Source: Treponema sp. (lineage in GTDB: Bacteria; Spirochaetota; Spirochaetia; Treponematales; Treponemataceae). From it: a DNA stretch of 14,619 bases. Position numbers and translations under genes: made by a program. Shown here piece by piece: positions 7,527-14,619 of this stretch (position 1 is the first letter of the stretch; each line of letters starts with the position of its first letter). The notes below the pieces were generated by a model. That model saw nothing but the letters and a program-made list of their open reading frames with translations. It was not told the origin of the DNA and ran no database searches. The stretch lies in the NCBI GenBank assembly GCA_017421145.1, contig JAFOTA010000044.1:1-14619 (forward strand), written 5' to 3'.

Positions 7527-7548
7527 TCAAAATGACGCGGTATTTTGA
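7527..7548. promoter_or_regulatory. Inverted repeat TCAAAAT-N8-ATTTTGA, candidate operator
   Basis: Two perfect 7-base arms separated by 8 bases are centred about 134 bases upstream of the predicted sigma-54 start. It could be a second upstream activator site or a site for another regulator. There is no T tract next to the arms that would make it a terminator. Confidence 0.4.
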
Positions 7549-7621
7549 TTTTTATGTGCGTTCTGAGTCAAAAAAGTAGGCGGGATTTTGAAAAATGTGG
7601 TTTGATGAAGCTTTTGCAGGC

Positions 7622-7656
7622 AAAAAATCCCCGTGCAGACATATTACTGACGGGGG
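7622..7656 (-). terminator. Intrinsic terminator after groES
   Basis: On the minus strand, CCCCGTCAG pairs with CTGCACGGGG (one bulged C) around an 8-base loop and is followed by ATTTTTT. It lies 27 bases past the groES stop and separates groES transcription from the sigma factor gene. The region from here to 7550 holds no gene that can be supported. Confidence 0.88.
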
Positions 7657-7682
7657 TTTTATGGAATGATCCTTGCGTCCGT

Positions 7683-7955
7683 TTACTCAACGACTGCGAT
7701 GATGTCTGAATTCTTGAGGATGAGGTAGTCTTCTCCGTCCATCTTGATTGCGGTTCCTGCATACTTGTCGTAAAGAACCTTTTCACCGACCTTTACAGTG
7801 ATTTTTTCTTTCTCTGTTCCAGGTCCAGTGGCAACGACTTCTGCCTGCTGGGTCTTTTCCTGGGCTGTTTCCGGAATGTAAAGTCCGCTTGCTGTTTTTG
7901 TCTCTGCCGCCGCCTGTTTTACAAGAACACGGTCTGCCAAAGGTTTGATTTTCAT
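7683..7955 (-). CDS. groES: Co-chaperonin GroES
   Basis: This 90-residue subunit of the heptameric lid caps the GroEL folding chamber in the cytoplasm. It begins [13 protein letters not shown], has the mobile-loop region (about 15-32, ending SGLYIPETA) that contacts GroEL, then [23 protein letters not shown] and the C-terminal [13 protein letters not shown]. All are classic GroES features at normal length. The ATG at 7955 has GGAGG with about 5 bases of spacing; an in-frame ATG at 7991 adds 12 residues with no homology and no binding site, so it is rejected. groEL is not adjacent: the neighbours are a sigma factor gene and a divergent ABC operon. No CIRCE element (TTAGCACTC-N9-GAGTGCTAA) is present upstream, so HrcA control is not indicated. 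The gene ends at its own terminator (7622-7656). Confidence 0.96.
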   Translation of the reverse strand: MKIKPLADRVLVKQAAAETKTASGLYIPETAQEKTQQAEVVATGPGTEKEKITVKVGEKVLYDKYAGTAIKMDGEDYLILKNSDIIAVVE

Positions 7956-8237
7956 AATTTCCTCCAAAATATGTTGAGGGGTATGCCCCATTTTTTTCTT
8001 ACTATAAGTTAATGAAATTATTCATAAAGGTCAAATTTTTTTTCAGGAACCCGGCATGAAAATTCAGTAATTCCCTAACATTAAATTAGGTCAATCTAAC
8101 ATGAATTTATGGAAAAAAAATCATTTATACTGTAAACTGCTATGAAACAATAAATTTTTCAAAGTTGCCTTGGAAAGCAGATGATTTTTGTTCGTTTTTC
8201 GGACAGACCATGCTTCCGGAGCTTTCTGGAGATATAA
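7956..8237. other. Divergent intergenic region between groES and the ABC operon
   Basis: These 282 bases contain no supportable gene. For groES, the minus strand has TTGACC (8034-8029) with a weak TAACTT 17 bases on, or a better TATAGT (8006-8001) at an unfavourable 22-base distance. A GGGGTATGCCCC hairpin (7978-7989) lies in the groES leader. For the plus-strand operon, TATACT (8126-8131) is a possible -10 without a good -35. CCTAA and TTAGG arms separated by 7 bases (8074-8090) form a small inverted repeat between the two candidate promoters. All promoter readings here are weak. Confidence 0.35.
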
Positions 8238-9173
8238 ATGATACAGGTTGAACACGTTTCCCGCAGGTTCGGAACGTTCCGGGCTGTAGATGACATCAGC
8301 TTTGATATACAGACGGGCGAGATTGTCGGTCTGCTTGGACCAAACGGTGCCGGAAAAACCACGACCATGCGCATGATAACAGGTTTTCTGGAGCCGACTG
8401 ACGGGACTATAAAAATTGACGGTCTGAATGTGGTTGATTATCCGGTCGAATCAAAGGCAAAAATCGGTTATATGCCGGAATCCGCGCCGCTTTACGGTGA
8501 GATGATTGTCGAGGATTATCTTTCGTATGTCGCAAAAATGAACGGATGCGACCCTGCCGCAAGAATCCCGGAGCTTGTTGAAATCTGCGGGCTGAAGGAA
8601 GTCATGCACAAAAACATATCCGAACTTTCACGCGGAAATAAACAGAGGGTGGGTCTTGCCCACGCGCTCATGGGAAATCCCGAAATCCTCATACTTGACG
8701 AACCGACCAGCGGACTTGACCCGAACCAGGTAAGCGAAGTCAGGGCATTGATTAAAAAAATCGGTGAGACAAGGACCGTCATAATTTCGACCCACATACT
8801 CAGCGAAGTCGAAATGCTCTGCAGCCGGGTCATAATCATATCAAAAGGAAAAAAAGTCGCCGACTCATCCACGCAGGAACTTCAGGAACATTACGGACAT
8901 TCTGGAATCGTGCGGCTTACGGTTGACGCTCCGTCCGAAAATCAGCTCAGGCAAAAGCTCATGGCAGTTTCAGGCGTTGACACTTGCACTGTCTCAGAAG
9001 ATGCCGAAGGATTTTTGCAGGCAACGGTCGGAATCAAAACCGATGAGGAAATCCGCCACAAGCTTGCCAAAACCGTCGTTAAGAATGACTGGGGATTGTA
9101 TGCGCTTGAAATGCAGAAAAACAGCCTTGAAGATGTGTTCAGGGCATTGACGACAGGAGGTGAGGAAAGATGA
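8238..9173 (+). CDS. Gld-type ABC transporter ATP-binding protein
   Basis: This 311-residue cytoplasmic ATPase would power the adjacent permease. It has Walker A GPNGAGKTT (residues 34-42), a Q-loop region read as GYMPE (77-81) in place of the usual Gln, the signature LSRGNKQRVG (130-139), Walker B ILILDEP (150-156), the D-loop SGLD and the H-loop His186. The LSRGNKQR signature and MPE in the Q-loop region are typical of the GldA/CcmA/NatA-like exporters. The C-terminal 100 residues form the extra domain usual in this group. GGAG (8228-8231) lies 6 bases before the ATG. It overlaps the next gene by 4 bases (ATGA), so the two are translationally coupled. GldA homologues outside gliding bacteria are common and do not imply gliding. 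The substrate is unknown. Confidence 0.93.
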   Translation: MIQVEHVSRRFGTFRAVDDISFDIQTGEIVGLLGPNGAGKTTTMRMITGFLEPTDGTIKIDGLNVVDYPVESKAKIGYMPESAPLYGEMIVEDYLSYVAKMNGCDPAARIPELVEICGLKEVMHKNISELSRGNKQRVGLAHALMGNPEILILDEPTSGLDPNQVSEVRALIKKIGETRTVIISTHILSEVEMLCSRVIIISKGKKVADSSTQELQEHYGHSGIVRLTVDAPSENQLRQKLMAVSGVDTCTVSEDAEGFLQATVGIKTDEEIRHKLAKTVVKNDWGLYALEMQKNSLEDVFRALTTGGEER

Positions 9174-10945
9174 GCGGAGAAAACGGTTTCAATGAAGATG
9201 AAAAAGACCAGGCTTCGGAATACTCCCCTGATGCAGCAAGCGCAGCTTTGAGAGCCGCATTTTTGGAACTTTCAAAAACTGCATGGGATATAGAAAAAGA
9301 CATAAAGGCAAGTTCCTCTGAGCTTTTTGATTCGGTCGAAGAAAGCGATAAAAAAGCCGGTGCAGTCGCAGCCTTTGCAGAAGAAAGCGATGCCGGAAAG
9401 AACATGCTTGAGGAAATAATCAGCGAGGACAAGAGCCGCAAGACAAAAAAACGGAAGCCGCGCAAAGCAAAAAAAATTGACGATGAACCGAAAAAAGAGC
9501 CGGAAGAAGAAAAGCCCGCAGTCGTAGAGGAGCCTCATGAAAATCCGGTTGCCGAAAGTCCTGCCGATTTGTTTGATGCGCCTCCGTCATATGAAAGCAG
9601 ACCGCTTGAAAAAGTGCCGGTTGAAGAAGCTGTTCCTGAATCAAGCCAGGAGCCTGAGCATATTGAAAGCAAGCCGGAAGAAAAAGCAGATGAACCGGTC
9701 AAAGAAAAAAAAGAAAAAAAATCAGTATTGGGATTTTTCAAAACAGCCGGTGCAAAAGTAAAGGATGCCGTGGCTCAAAAAAAAGAGCAGATAAAAAAAG
9801 CCGTCGAAGAAAAAAAAGCTGCTTCAGAAATTGCCGCGCAAAAAGAAATTGAACGGGAAAATCTTGATCAGGAAAAATCCTCAGAACCGGTGCAGGAAAA
9901 TTTTTCTCAGGAAGATTTAGTCCAGAAAGAGCAGGTTCAAAACGAATATGATCAGGATGAACTTGAGCATGAAGAAATAGTGCAGGAAGAGATTGATCAT
10001 GATCCGTTTGAACAGGAAGAACCAGAGCAGGAAGAAATTGCTCAGGAAGAGCCGGTTCAAAACGCTGAGCAAGAAGATTATGAAGAAGACTATCAGCCGG
10101 AAGATTCATATGACGTACCTTCCGATGAAGGGGCTTCCGTCAATGTTCCTGAAAGATCAGAAAAAAAAGAAAGCTCATTCCAGAATTATTGGAAAAGGAT
10201 GTTCGCTTCCGAAGACAAGTCCCAGAATCCGAGCACCGGACTTTGGCGTACTATAATGCGCCGTGAACTTTCTTCATATTTTACAAGCCCGATTGCATAT
10301 ATCGTTGCGGCATTGTTCCTTGTGTTCTCAGGTTTCCTTTTCTTTTCGACGTTCTTCCTTGCAAAGCGTGCAGAGCTAAGGGACTTTTTCCAGAGCCTTC
10401 CGATGCTGTTCAGCTTTTTCATTCCGGCTTTGACGATGAGGCTTTTTTCTGAGGAAAAGAAGAGCGGTTCGCTTGAAACCCTCATGACTCTCCCGGTGAC
10501 TGAACTGGACGTCGTTTTGGGAAAATATTTAGCCGCGCTCATTTCATCTTTGTTCATGCTCGTTCCTACGGTTTCATATGTCATAGCGTGCAATATTTTC
10601 GGACATCCTGATGCCGGACCAATCTGGGGCGGTTATATCGGAGCTGTTTTCCTTGCGGCTGCATTTTCTGCAATCGGATTGTTCAGCTCGTCCGTTACCA
10701 AAAATCAGATACTTGCATTCTTTGTCGCGCTTGCAATCTGTATGTTCCTGACTTTTGTAAGCTCGTTCGTCGTTCTGCTTCCTCCGTTCATTGCAAATCT
10801 GTTCACGTTTATTTCTGCTTCCAGCCATTTTGATTCCATTTCCCGTGGAATTCTGGACAGCAGGGATTTGGTCTACTTTGTTTCCGTCACCGTGTTCTTT
10901 GTTGCATTGACGGTCCGCTGTCTGAATAAATCAAGGAAGGGCTGA
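9170..10945 (+). CDS. ABC-2 permease (GldF-like) with a ~355-residue charged N-terminal extension
   Basis: Residues 358-591 form a complete GldF-like permease. It begins LWRTIMRRELSSYFTSPIAY, a motif typical of the family, and has six hydrophobic segments and EEKKSGSLETLMTLPV between the second and third. That part alone equals the normal length (about 235). Before it lies an extension with no hydrophobic segment. It includes a short N-terminal helix-like part, a Lys/Arg-rich stretch near residues 85-105, an acidic Pro/Glu-rich part, a basic amphipathic-looking stretch near 175-230 (GFFKTAGAKVKDAVAQ), and a Gln-Glu-rich repeat block (233-307). The start at 9170 overlaps the ATPase stop and has GAGG just upstream (AGGAGG further up). 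No stop interrupts the frame, and no well-placed internal ribosome binding site was seen before the permease part, so one long protein is expected. The extension should be cytoplasmic; its role is unknown. Confidence 0.88.
   Translation: MSGENGFNEDEKDQASEYSPDAASAALRAAFLELSKTAWDIEKDIKASSSELFDSVEESDKKAGAVAAFAEESDAGKNMLEEIISEDKSRKTKKRKPRKAKKIDDEPKKEPEEEKPAVVEEPHENPVAESPADLFDAPPSYESRPLEKVPVEEAVPESSQEPEHIESKPEEKADEPVKEKKEKKSVLGFFKTAGAKVKDAVAQKKEQIKKAVEEKKAASEIAAQKEIERENLDQEKSSEPVQENFSQEDLVQKEQVQNEYDQDELEHEEIVQEEIDHDPFEQEEPEQEEIAQEEPVQNAEQEDYEEDYQPEDSYDVPSDEGASVNVPERSEKKESSFQNYWKRMFASEDKSQNPSTGLWRTIMRRELSSYFTSPIAYIVAALFLVFSGFLFFSTFFLAKRAELRDFFQSLPMLFSFFIPALTMRLFSEEKKSGSLETLMTLPVTELDVVLGKYLAALISSLFMLVPTVSYVIACNIFGHPDAGPIWGGYIGAVFLAAAFSAIGLFSSSVTKNQILAFFVALAICMFLTFVSSFVVLLPPFIANLFTFISASSHFDSISRGILDSRDLVYFVSVTVFFVALTVRCLNKSRKG
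9866..10090 (+). repeat. Degenerate Gln-Glu-rich coding repeat
   Basis: Seventy-five codons within the permease N-terminus encode irregular 4-8 residue units of the form (D/E/V/A)-Q-E-E/D plus a hydrophobic residue, such as IVQEEIDHD, FEQEEPEQEE and IAQEEPVQN. The DNA echoes this with repeated caggaaga and two near-copies of gagcnggttcaaaac. It is probably a disordered or helical low-complexity segment that changes length by slippage. Confidence 0.7.
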
Positions 10946-10949
10946 TTGT

Positions 10950-13172
10950 ATGTTTGAAAATACAAATGAAAAAAAATCTTTGGGCGAAAAAATAAAATCA
11001 TCGTTCCATAAAGTTGCGGAAGGATTCTTAAAGTTCATCAGAAATCCTTCGGGCATTTTTGCATTGTTCGTCATCGTGCTGATTCTTCTGAATCTTGTCG
11101 TCTCAAAAGGATTCATCCGATGGGACATAACCGCACCTAAATCATACTCGCTTTCAAATTCCAGCAAGGAGATTGTGAAGACTGTTGACGAGCCTCTTGT
11201 AATCCGCGTGTTCTTCAGCGAAAATCTGCAGGCACCTTATTCAACGACATATCAGTATGTAAAAGATTTGCTTGCTGAATATAAATCAAGCGGAAATGAA
11301 AACTTCAGCTATGAATTTTTTGACATGAATAAAGAAGAAAATCAGCATCTTGCGGCAAGTTACGGAATACAGCAGCTCCAGATCCGCGAAATAAAAAACA
11401 ATGAGGTCGGATTCAAGAATGCATATATGAGTCTGGTCGTTTCTTATGCTGATCAGAATGAAGTTTTGAACGGGCTTACGTCAAGCGATGGATTGGAATA
11501 CAATATAACCAACGCAATCAACAAAGTCATTTCAAATACGAATGCACTTCTCGGTCTTTCTGAAGATGTCCGTGTTACCCTTTACCAGTCTTCAAATTTG
11601 AGCGGATTCAGGATTTCTGGATTTGAAAATCTGGAACCGGTCGTGAGGGCTGCCGTAACTTCACTGAACGAAAAATATGAAAACCGGCTTGTATTTGAAA
11701 AAGTTGATCCGTCTTCCGAAGAGCTTTCAACTTTGATTGACCGCTACGGAATTCCTTCATATCAGTTTGAAAAAGAAAACGGAGAAACTACACTTGGAAC
11801 GCTTTGCGTTGTCCTGGAAAATGAAGACAAAAGCCGTGTCATCCCGGTGCAGATTGGTCAGGCGCTTGATCTTTCCGGCGGTTCCATTGCAATGCGCTAT
11901 GCGGTTCAGGGACTTGACGACATGAATTATTCGATCGATGAATCTCTCAAAGCCCTTGCATCCAACGTGACTTCCGTTGCATACATAACGGGACACGGAG
12001 AACTTTCCCTGAGTGACAGCGAGCATGGTGCAGGAAACCTTATGTCCATGCTTTCAGAACATTATTCATTGAACGAAGTGAATCTTTCGGAAGATGAAAT
12101 TCCTCTGAACGTTTCATGCGTCATGATCAACGGTCCGAAATCTGCATTCTCTCAGACAGAGCTTTACAAGCTTGACCAGTTTTTGATGAACGGCGGAAAT
12201 CTTCTGATGTTCGTGGATCCTTTTGATGCAGAATCACAGCAGACAGAAAACGGAATTGCAAATATCGATACCGGGCTTGATAAGCTTCTTGAAAAATACG
12301 GAATCACCGTGAACAAAGAATATGTAATGGATGAAAAATGCGCCCAGACTCAAGACCAGTGGACCGGAAACGTGGCAAACCTTTATTACGCCCCGATGCT
12401 TGAAAGTGACAGCCTGAACCAAAAGCACCTGATTACGAAGAACCTCGGCTATGTGATGTTCTTCCTGCCGGGGTCAATAGATGCAAGTGCCGCAGAAAAA
12501 AATTCCGGTGAAAAAGTTTCTGTGCTTGCAACATCCTCTGCAAAATCTTGGACTGAAAATGAAAGTGTCATGCTTTCTCCTGAATATCTGATGCCTCCTG
12601 CAAAATCCGAAGAAAACCGCCATGACCTTGCAGTTCTTGTCGAAGGAAAATTCTCAAGCGCATTTGAGTCAAGGCCTGAAGAAGTCAAAGCCGTGAATGA
12701 AGCGGAAAACGAATCTGAAACGGAAGAAGACAAGGAAAAAACGGAAGAGCAGAGCATTTATAAATCAAGCACGCATCTTTCAAAAAGCATACAGAACGGA
12801 AAAGTCATGGTCGTTGCAACGTCGTTTGTTTCAGGCTGGTATCTCGGCCAGTCGATTTTCCAGAACACGGGACTCTTCGTTGAAAATGCCGTTGACTATA
12901 TGAGCGGAAACGAAGACCTTTGCTCGATGAGGACGAAAGGATTGTCTTTGTCAACTCTTGAAGTGAAGTCCCAGGGATTTGCGAATTTCGTAAAGTATTT
13001 CAATGAAATAGGACTTGCCGTTATTGTTGCCGCAGTAGGATTTGTCGTGCTGCTCATGAGAAAAAAACGCCGCTCGCTTATCCGTCTTAAATACAATCCG
13101 TCTGATTCCAGGGAAGAAATAAGGCCTGTCATGAAAGTTAAGTCATCAAAGAAGGGGGAAAGAAATGAGTAG
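10950..13172 (+). CDS. GldG-like ABC transporter auxiliary protein
   Basis: This 740-residue protein is of the uncharacterised ABC-transport auxiliary (GldG-type) family. A cytoplasmic N-terminus of about 33 residues precedes a membrane helix (about 34-55, IFALFVIVLILLNLVV). A large extracytoplasmic part follows, with RWDITAPKSYSLSNSS just after the helix, a family hallmark. Further typical segments are VAYITGHGE and LDQFLMNGGNLLMFVDPFDA. A low-complexity Glu-rich insert lies near residues 572-605 (ENESETEEDKEK), and a second helix (about 686-706) is followed by a basic tail. GGAAGG (10935-10940) lies 9 bases before the ATG, and the gene begins 4 bases after the permease stop. It overlaps the next gene by 8 bases. 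In Flavobacterium GldG belongs to the GldAFG complex; here only a role alongside this ATPase and permease is inferred. Confidence 0.88.
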   Translation: MFENTNEKKSLGEKIKSSFHKVAEGFLKFIRNPSGIFALFVIVLILLNLVVSKGFIRWDITAPKSYSLSNSSKEIVKTVDEPLVIRVFFSENLQAPYSTTYQYVKDLLAEYKSSGNENFSYEFFDMNKEENQHLAASYGIQQLQIREIKNNEVGFKNAYMSLVVSYADQNEVLNGLTSSDGLEYNITNAINKVISNTNALLGLSEDVRVTLYQSSNLSGFRISGFENLEPVVRAAVTSLNEKYENRLVFEKVDPSSEELSTLIDRYGIPSYQFEKENGETTLGTLCVVLENEDKSRVIPVQIGQALDLSGGSIAMRYAVQGLDDMNYSIDESLKALASNVTSVAYITGHGELSLSDSEHGAGNLMSMLSEHYSLNEVNLSEDEIPLNVSCVMINGPKSAFSQTELYKLDQFLMNGGNLLMFVDPFDAESQQTENGIANIDTGLDKLLEKYGITVNKEYVMDEKCAQTQDQWTGNVANLYYAPMLESDSLNQKHLITKNLGYVMFFLPGSIDASAAEKNSGEKVSVLATSSAKSWTENESVMLSPEYLMPPAKSEENRHDLAVLVEGKFSSAFESRPEEVKAVNEAENESETEEDKEKTEEQSIYKSSTHLSKSIQNGKVMVVATSFVSGWYLGQSIFQNTGLFVENAVDYMSGNEDLCSMRTKGLSLSTLEVKSQGFANFVKYFNEIGLAVIVAAVGFVVLLMRKKRRSLIRLKYNPSDSREEIRPVMKVKSSKKGERNE

Positions 13173-14190
13173 GACAGCTTTGAAAAAATCCATTCTTTTT
13201 GTTTCGGCTATAGTCTTGCTGGTTGTTTTCATCCTTCAGTCTGCATTGACCGGACGCACTAAAAGCACGATGCTTACGCTGAAAAAAGAATTCGATGTCA
13301 TTACAATAGAAAAAAAAGATGGTGACATCCGCTTGGACAAAATAGACGGTGAATGGAAGATCAGCAGGCTTGAAAATCCCGGCTCAAAATATAAGTCGGA
13401 TGAGTATGCCGTGAAAAATATCGTCGAATCAGTTTCCAACCTTCATTTGCTCGGCAATGTCAGCAGCGGCGGCGCAAACCGTTTGCAAAGATACGGCCTT
13501 GATGATGAAGCGAAAATTTCCATAAAGGTTTATGGAAAGGACAAGCTGCTCAGGACTGTTTATGTCGGAAAAAATGCAGTGTCAGGAAGCCAGAGCTATG
13601 TTCAGGTTGACGGAAAGAAATCCGTTATGATTGCTGATTCTGCACTCCGCACTGTGTTCGAAAAAACATTTTCAAGCCTGAGGGATAAAAATCTTTACAC
13701 GATTTCATCGGACAGCATTTCTTCGGTGAGCATAAAAAAAGAAGGCCTCGAATATTCGCTCCTTTTGTCTCAGGTTGAAACGGCTTCGGTTGAATCTTCA
13801 GAAAGCTCTGACGGTGAAGGGTTCAGCATTTCAAATCAGCGCATGGAATGGAAAGTTGATAAAGCGCCGGAAGATATGGTCGATGTCGTTCTGGATCAAG
13901 GAACGGTCGGAACTTGGATTGCAAGCCTTTCTTCTCTGAGCGTTTCAAAGTGGTGTGAAGATGACGTGAGCCTTCCTGAGAAAGACCCGGACATAAAAAT
14001 CAGCATTGCAGTCGGCGGAATGATTTATTCGATCGTGATGTATGCCGATGAAGACGGAACAAGATATTTGTGTTCGTCAAACCAGTCGGAAGGACTTTTC
14101 TACATTCAAAAAAGCACAGCCGAAAATTTCGCAAAAGATTTGAGCGACCTGCTTGTGAAATTTGAAATCCCGGAAATTGCAGAGGAGTAG
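13165..14190 (+). CDS. DUF4340 domain membrane-anchored protein
   Basis: This 341-residue protein has one N-terminal membrane helix (about 9-28, SILFVSAIVLLVVFILQSAL) followed by an extracytoplasmic DUF4340-like region. That region shows two features common in the family: a DGEWKISRLENPGSKYKSDE segment and RYGLDDEAKISIKVYGKDK followed by YVGKNAVSGSQSYVQVDGKK. DUF4340 genes commonly follow GldG-like genes, as here, and probably encode a further component of the same export complex; the biochemical role is unknown. The ATG overlaps the previous stop (ATGAGTAG) and has a GGGGG-type site about 7 bases upstream. A low-complexity Ser-rich stretch (VESSESSDGEG) lies near residues 208-220. Confidence 0.85.
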   Translation: MSRTALKKSILFVSAIVLLVVFILQSALTGRTKSTMLTLKKEFDVITIEKKDGDIRLDKIDGEWKISRLENPGSKYKSDEYAVKNIVESVSNLHLLGNVSSGGANRLQRYGLDDEAKISIKVYGKDKLLRTVYVGKNAVSGSQSYVQVDGKKSVMIADSALRTVFEKTFSSLRDKNLYTISSDSISSVSIKKEGLEYSLLLSQVETASVESSESSDGEGFSISNQRMEWKVDKAPEDMVDVVLDQGTVGTWIASLSSLSVSKWCEDDVSLPEKDPDIKISIAVGGMIYSIVMYADEDGTRYLCSSNQSEGLFYIQKSTAENFAKDLSDLLVKFEIPEIAEE

Positions 14191-14193
14191 CGT

Positions 14194-14619
14194 ATGATTG
14201 ACATTGACGAGCAGAAAAAAATTGCCGTGCTGATTGATGCGGACAACACTCCCGGAAAAAAATTGAAACCGATTTTGCAGGAGATTGCGGTCCACGGTCA
14301 CATAATCACAAAAAGGGCTTATGGGGATTTTACAATCCAGACTTTGAAAAATTGGAAGGACGATTTAAACAACAATGCGGTCATTCCGGTCCAGCAGTTT
14401 GCATACACGCAGGGAAAAAATTCCAGCGACTCCGCGATGATTATTGACGCGATGGATTTGCTTTACACCGGAAAATACGATGCCATTGCACTTGTGACAA
14501 GCGACTCGGATTTTACAAAACTTGCGACCCGCCTGAAGGAAAGCCAGATTTATGTTTTCGGCGTGGGGCAGAAAAAAACACCGCAGTCATTCGTCAACGC
14601 ATGTGACGATTTTATCTAC
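14194..14619 (+). CDS. NYN domain protein (LabA/DUF88-like putative RNase), 3'-truncated by the window edge
   Basis: This frame is open to the last base: 142 codons from an ATG with GAGGAG (14182-14187) 6 bases upstream, 3 bases after the DUF4340 stop. The visible part is a NYN (PIN-like) domain: AVLIDADN (11-18), then SSDSAMIIDAMDLLY (77-91) and ALVTSDSDF (99-107). The conserved acidic residues expected for metal-dependent ribonuclease activity are present (Asp15, Asp79, Asp85, Asp104, Asp106). Many relatives carry a C-terminal OST-HTH/LOTUS RNA-binding domain, but that would lie beyond the window. Close spacing suggests cotranscription with the ABC operon, although a functional link is not obvious. 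It is probably a cytoplasmic RNA-processing enzyme. Confidence 0.88.
   Translation, partial: MIDIDEQKKIAVLIDADNTPGKKLKPILQEIAVHGHIITKRAYGDFTIQTLKNWKDDLNNNAVIPVQQFAYTQGKNSSDSAMIIDAMDLLYTGKYDAIALVTSDSDFTKLATRLKESQIYVFGVGQKKTPQSFVNACDDFIY

Noticed and set aside
7378..7530. A longer N-terminus for the sigma factor starting at 7530
   Set aside because: The extra 51 residues resemble no sigma region and would include the sigma-54 promoter match and its ribosome binding site.
7503..7530. Sigma-70 promoter using TTGACA (minus strand, 7530-7525)
   Set aside because: No hexamer close to TATAAT lies 15-19 bases downstream; TTTTGA is the only sequence at 17.
7956..7991. A longer GroES starting at 7991
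   Set aside because: GroES proteins begin at [10 protein letters not shown]; the ATG at 7955 has an ideal GGAGG, and the 12 extra residues have none of the family's features.
1..14619. tRNA or rRNA genes, CRISPR arrays, insertion sequences
   Set aside because: No regularly spaced direct repeats, transposase frames, terminal inverted repeats or tRNA/rRNA-like sequences were seen on reading both strands.

Overview
This looks like a chromosomal segment of a spirochaete, most likely Treponema. The evidence is recalled protein character only: a spirochaete-like DnaE and RecG, a stand-alone groES without groEL beside it, a group 2 sigma-70 factor, and a gliding-type (Gld-like) ABC export operon followed by a DUF4340 gene. 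No database search was run. Base composition is moderate, and start sites use strong GGAGG-type ribosome binding sites; recG starts at TTG.

Layout. Positions 1-5947 (+) hold a replication/repair run: the 3' part of dnaE (DNA polymerase III alpha), a two-repeat YggT membrane protein, and recG. Positions 5931-6369 (+) hold a decayed reading frame resembling a phage-type nuclease/toxin domain, with one in-frame stop and one frameshift. On the minus strand, facing it, is a compact unit at 6361-6510: a near-consensus sigma-70 promoter, a 14-residue open frame that reads like the first residues of a HicA toxin, and a strong intrinsic terminator. Positions 6538-7377 (-) encode an RpoS/RpoD-type sigma factor without region 1.1. 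Positions 7683-7955 (-) encode groES with its own terminator. A divergent intergenic stretch (7956-8237) separates groES from a plus-strand operon (8238 to beyond the window end). That operon has an ABC ATPase, an ABC-2 permease with a very long charged N-terminal extension, a GldG-like auxiliary protein, a DUF4340 protein and a NYN-domain putative nuclease that runs off the window. The genes are overlapping or separated by at most 4 bases.

Most interesting point. The sigma factor gene is preceded by a sequence that matches the sigma-54 (RpoN) consensus at every specified base (TTGGCACGATAATTGCT, 7430 to 7414). Its predicted transcription start lies 26 bases upstream of an ATG that has a GGAGG site at ideal spacing. 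Several A/T-rich palindromes lie upstream, where an enhancer-binding activator would be expected. This predicts an RpoN-controlled sigma cascade like the RpoN-RpoS pathway known in Borrelia. It also fixes the start codon, because longer readings of the gene would run through the promoter.

The ABC operon products would act together: the ATPase drives the six-helix permease, and the GldG-like and DUF4340 proteins, both membrane-anchored, would sit at the complex outside the membrane. Their substrate is unknown. The acidic, repeat-rich N-terminus of the permease is the unusual component.
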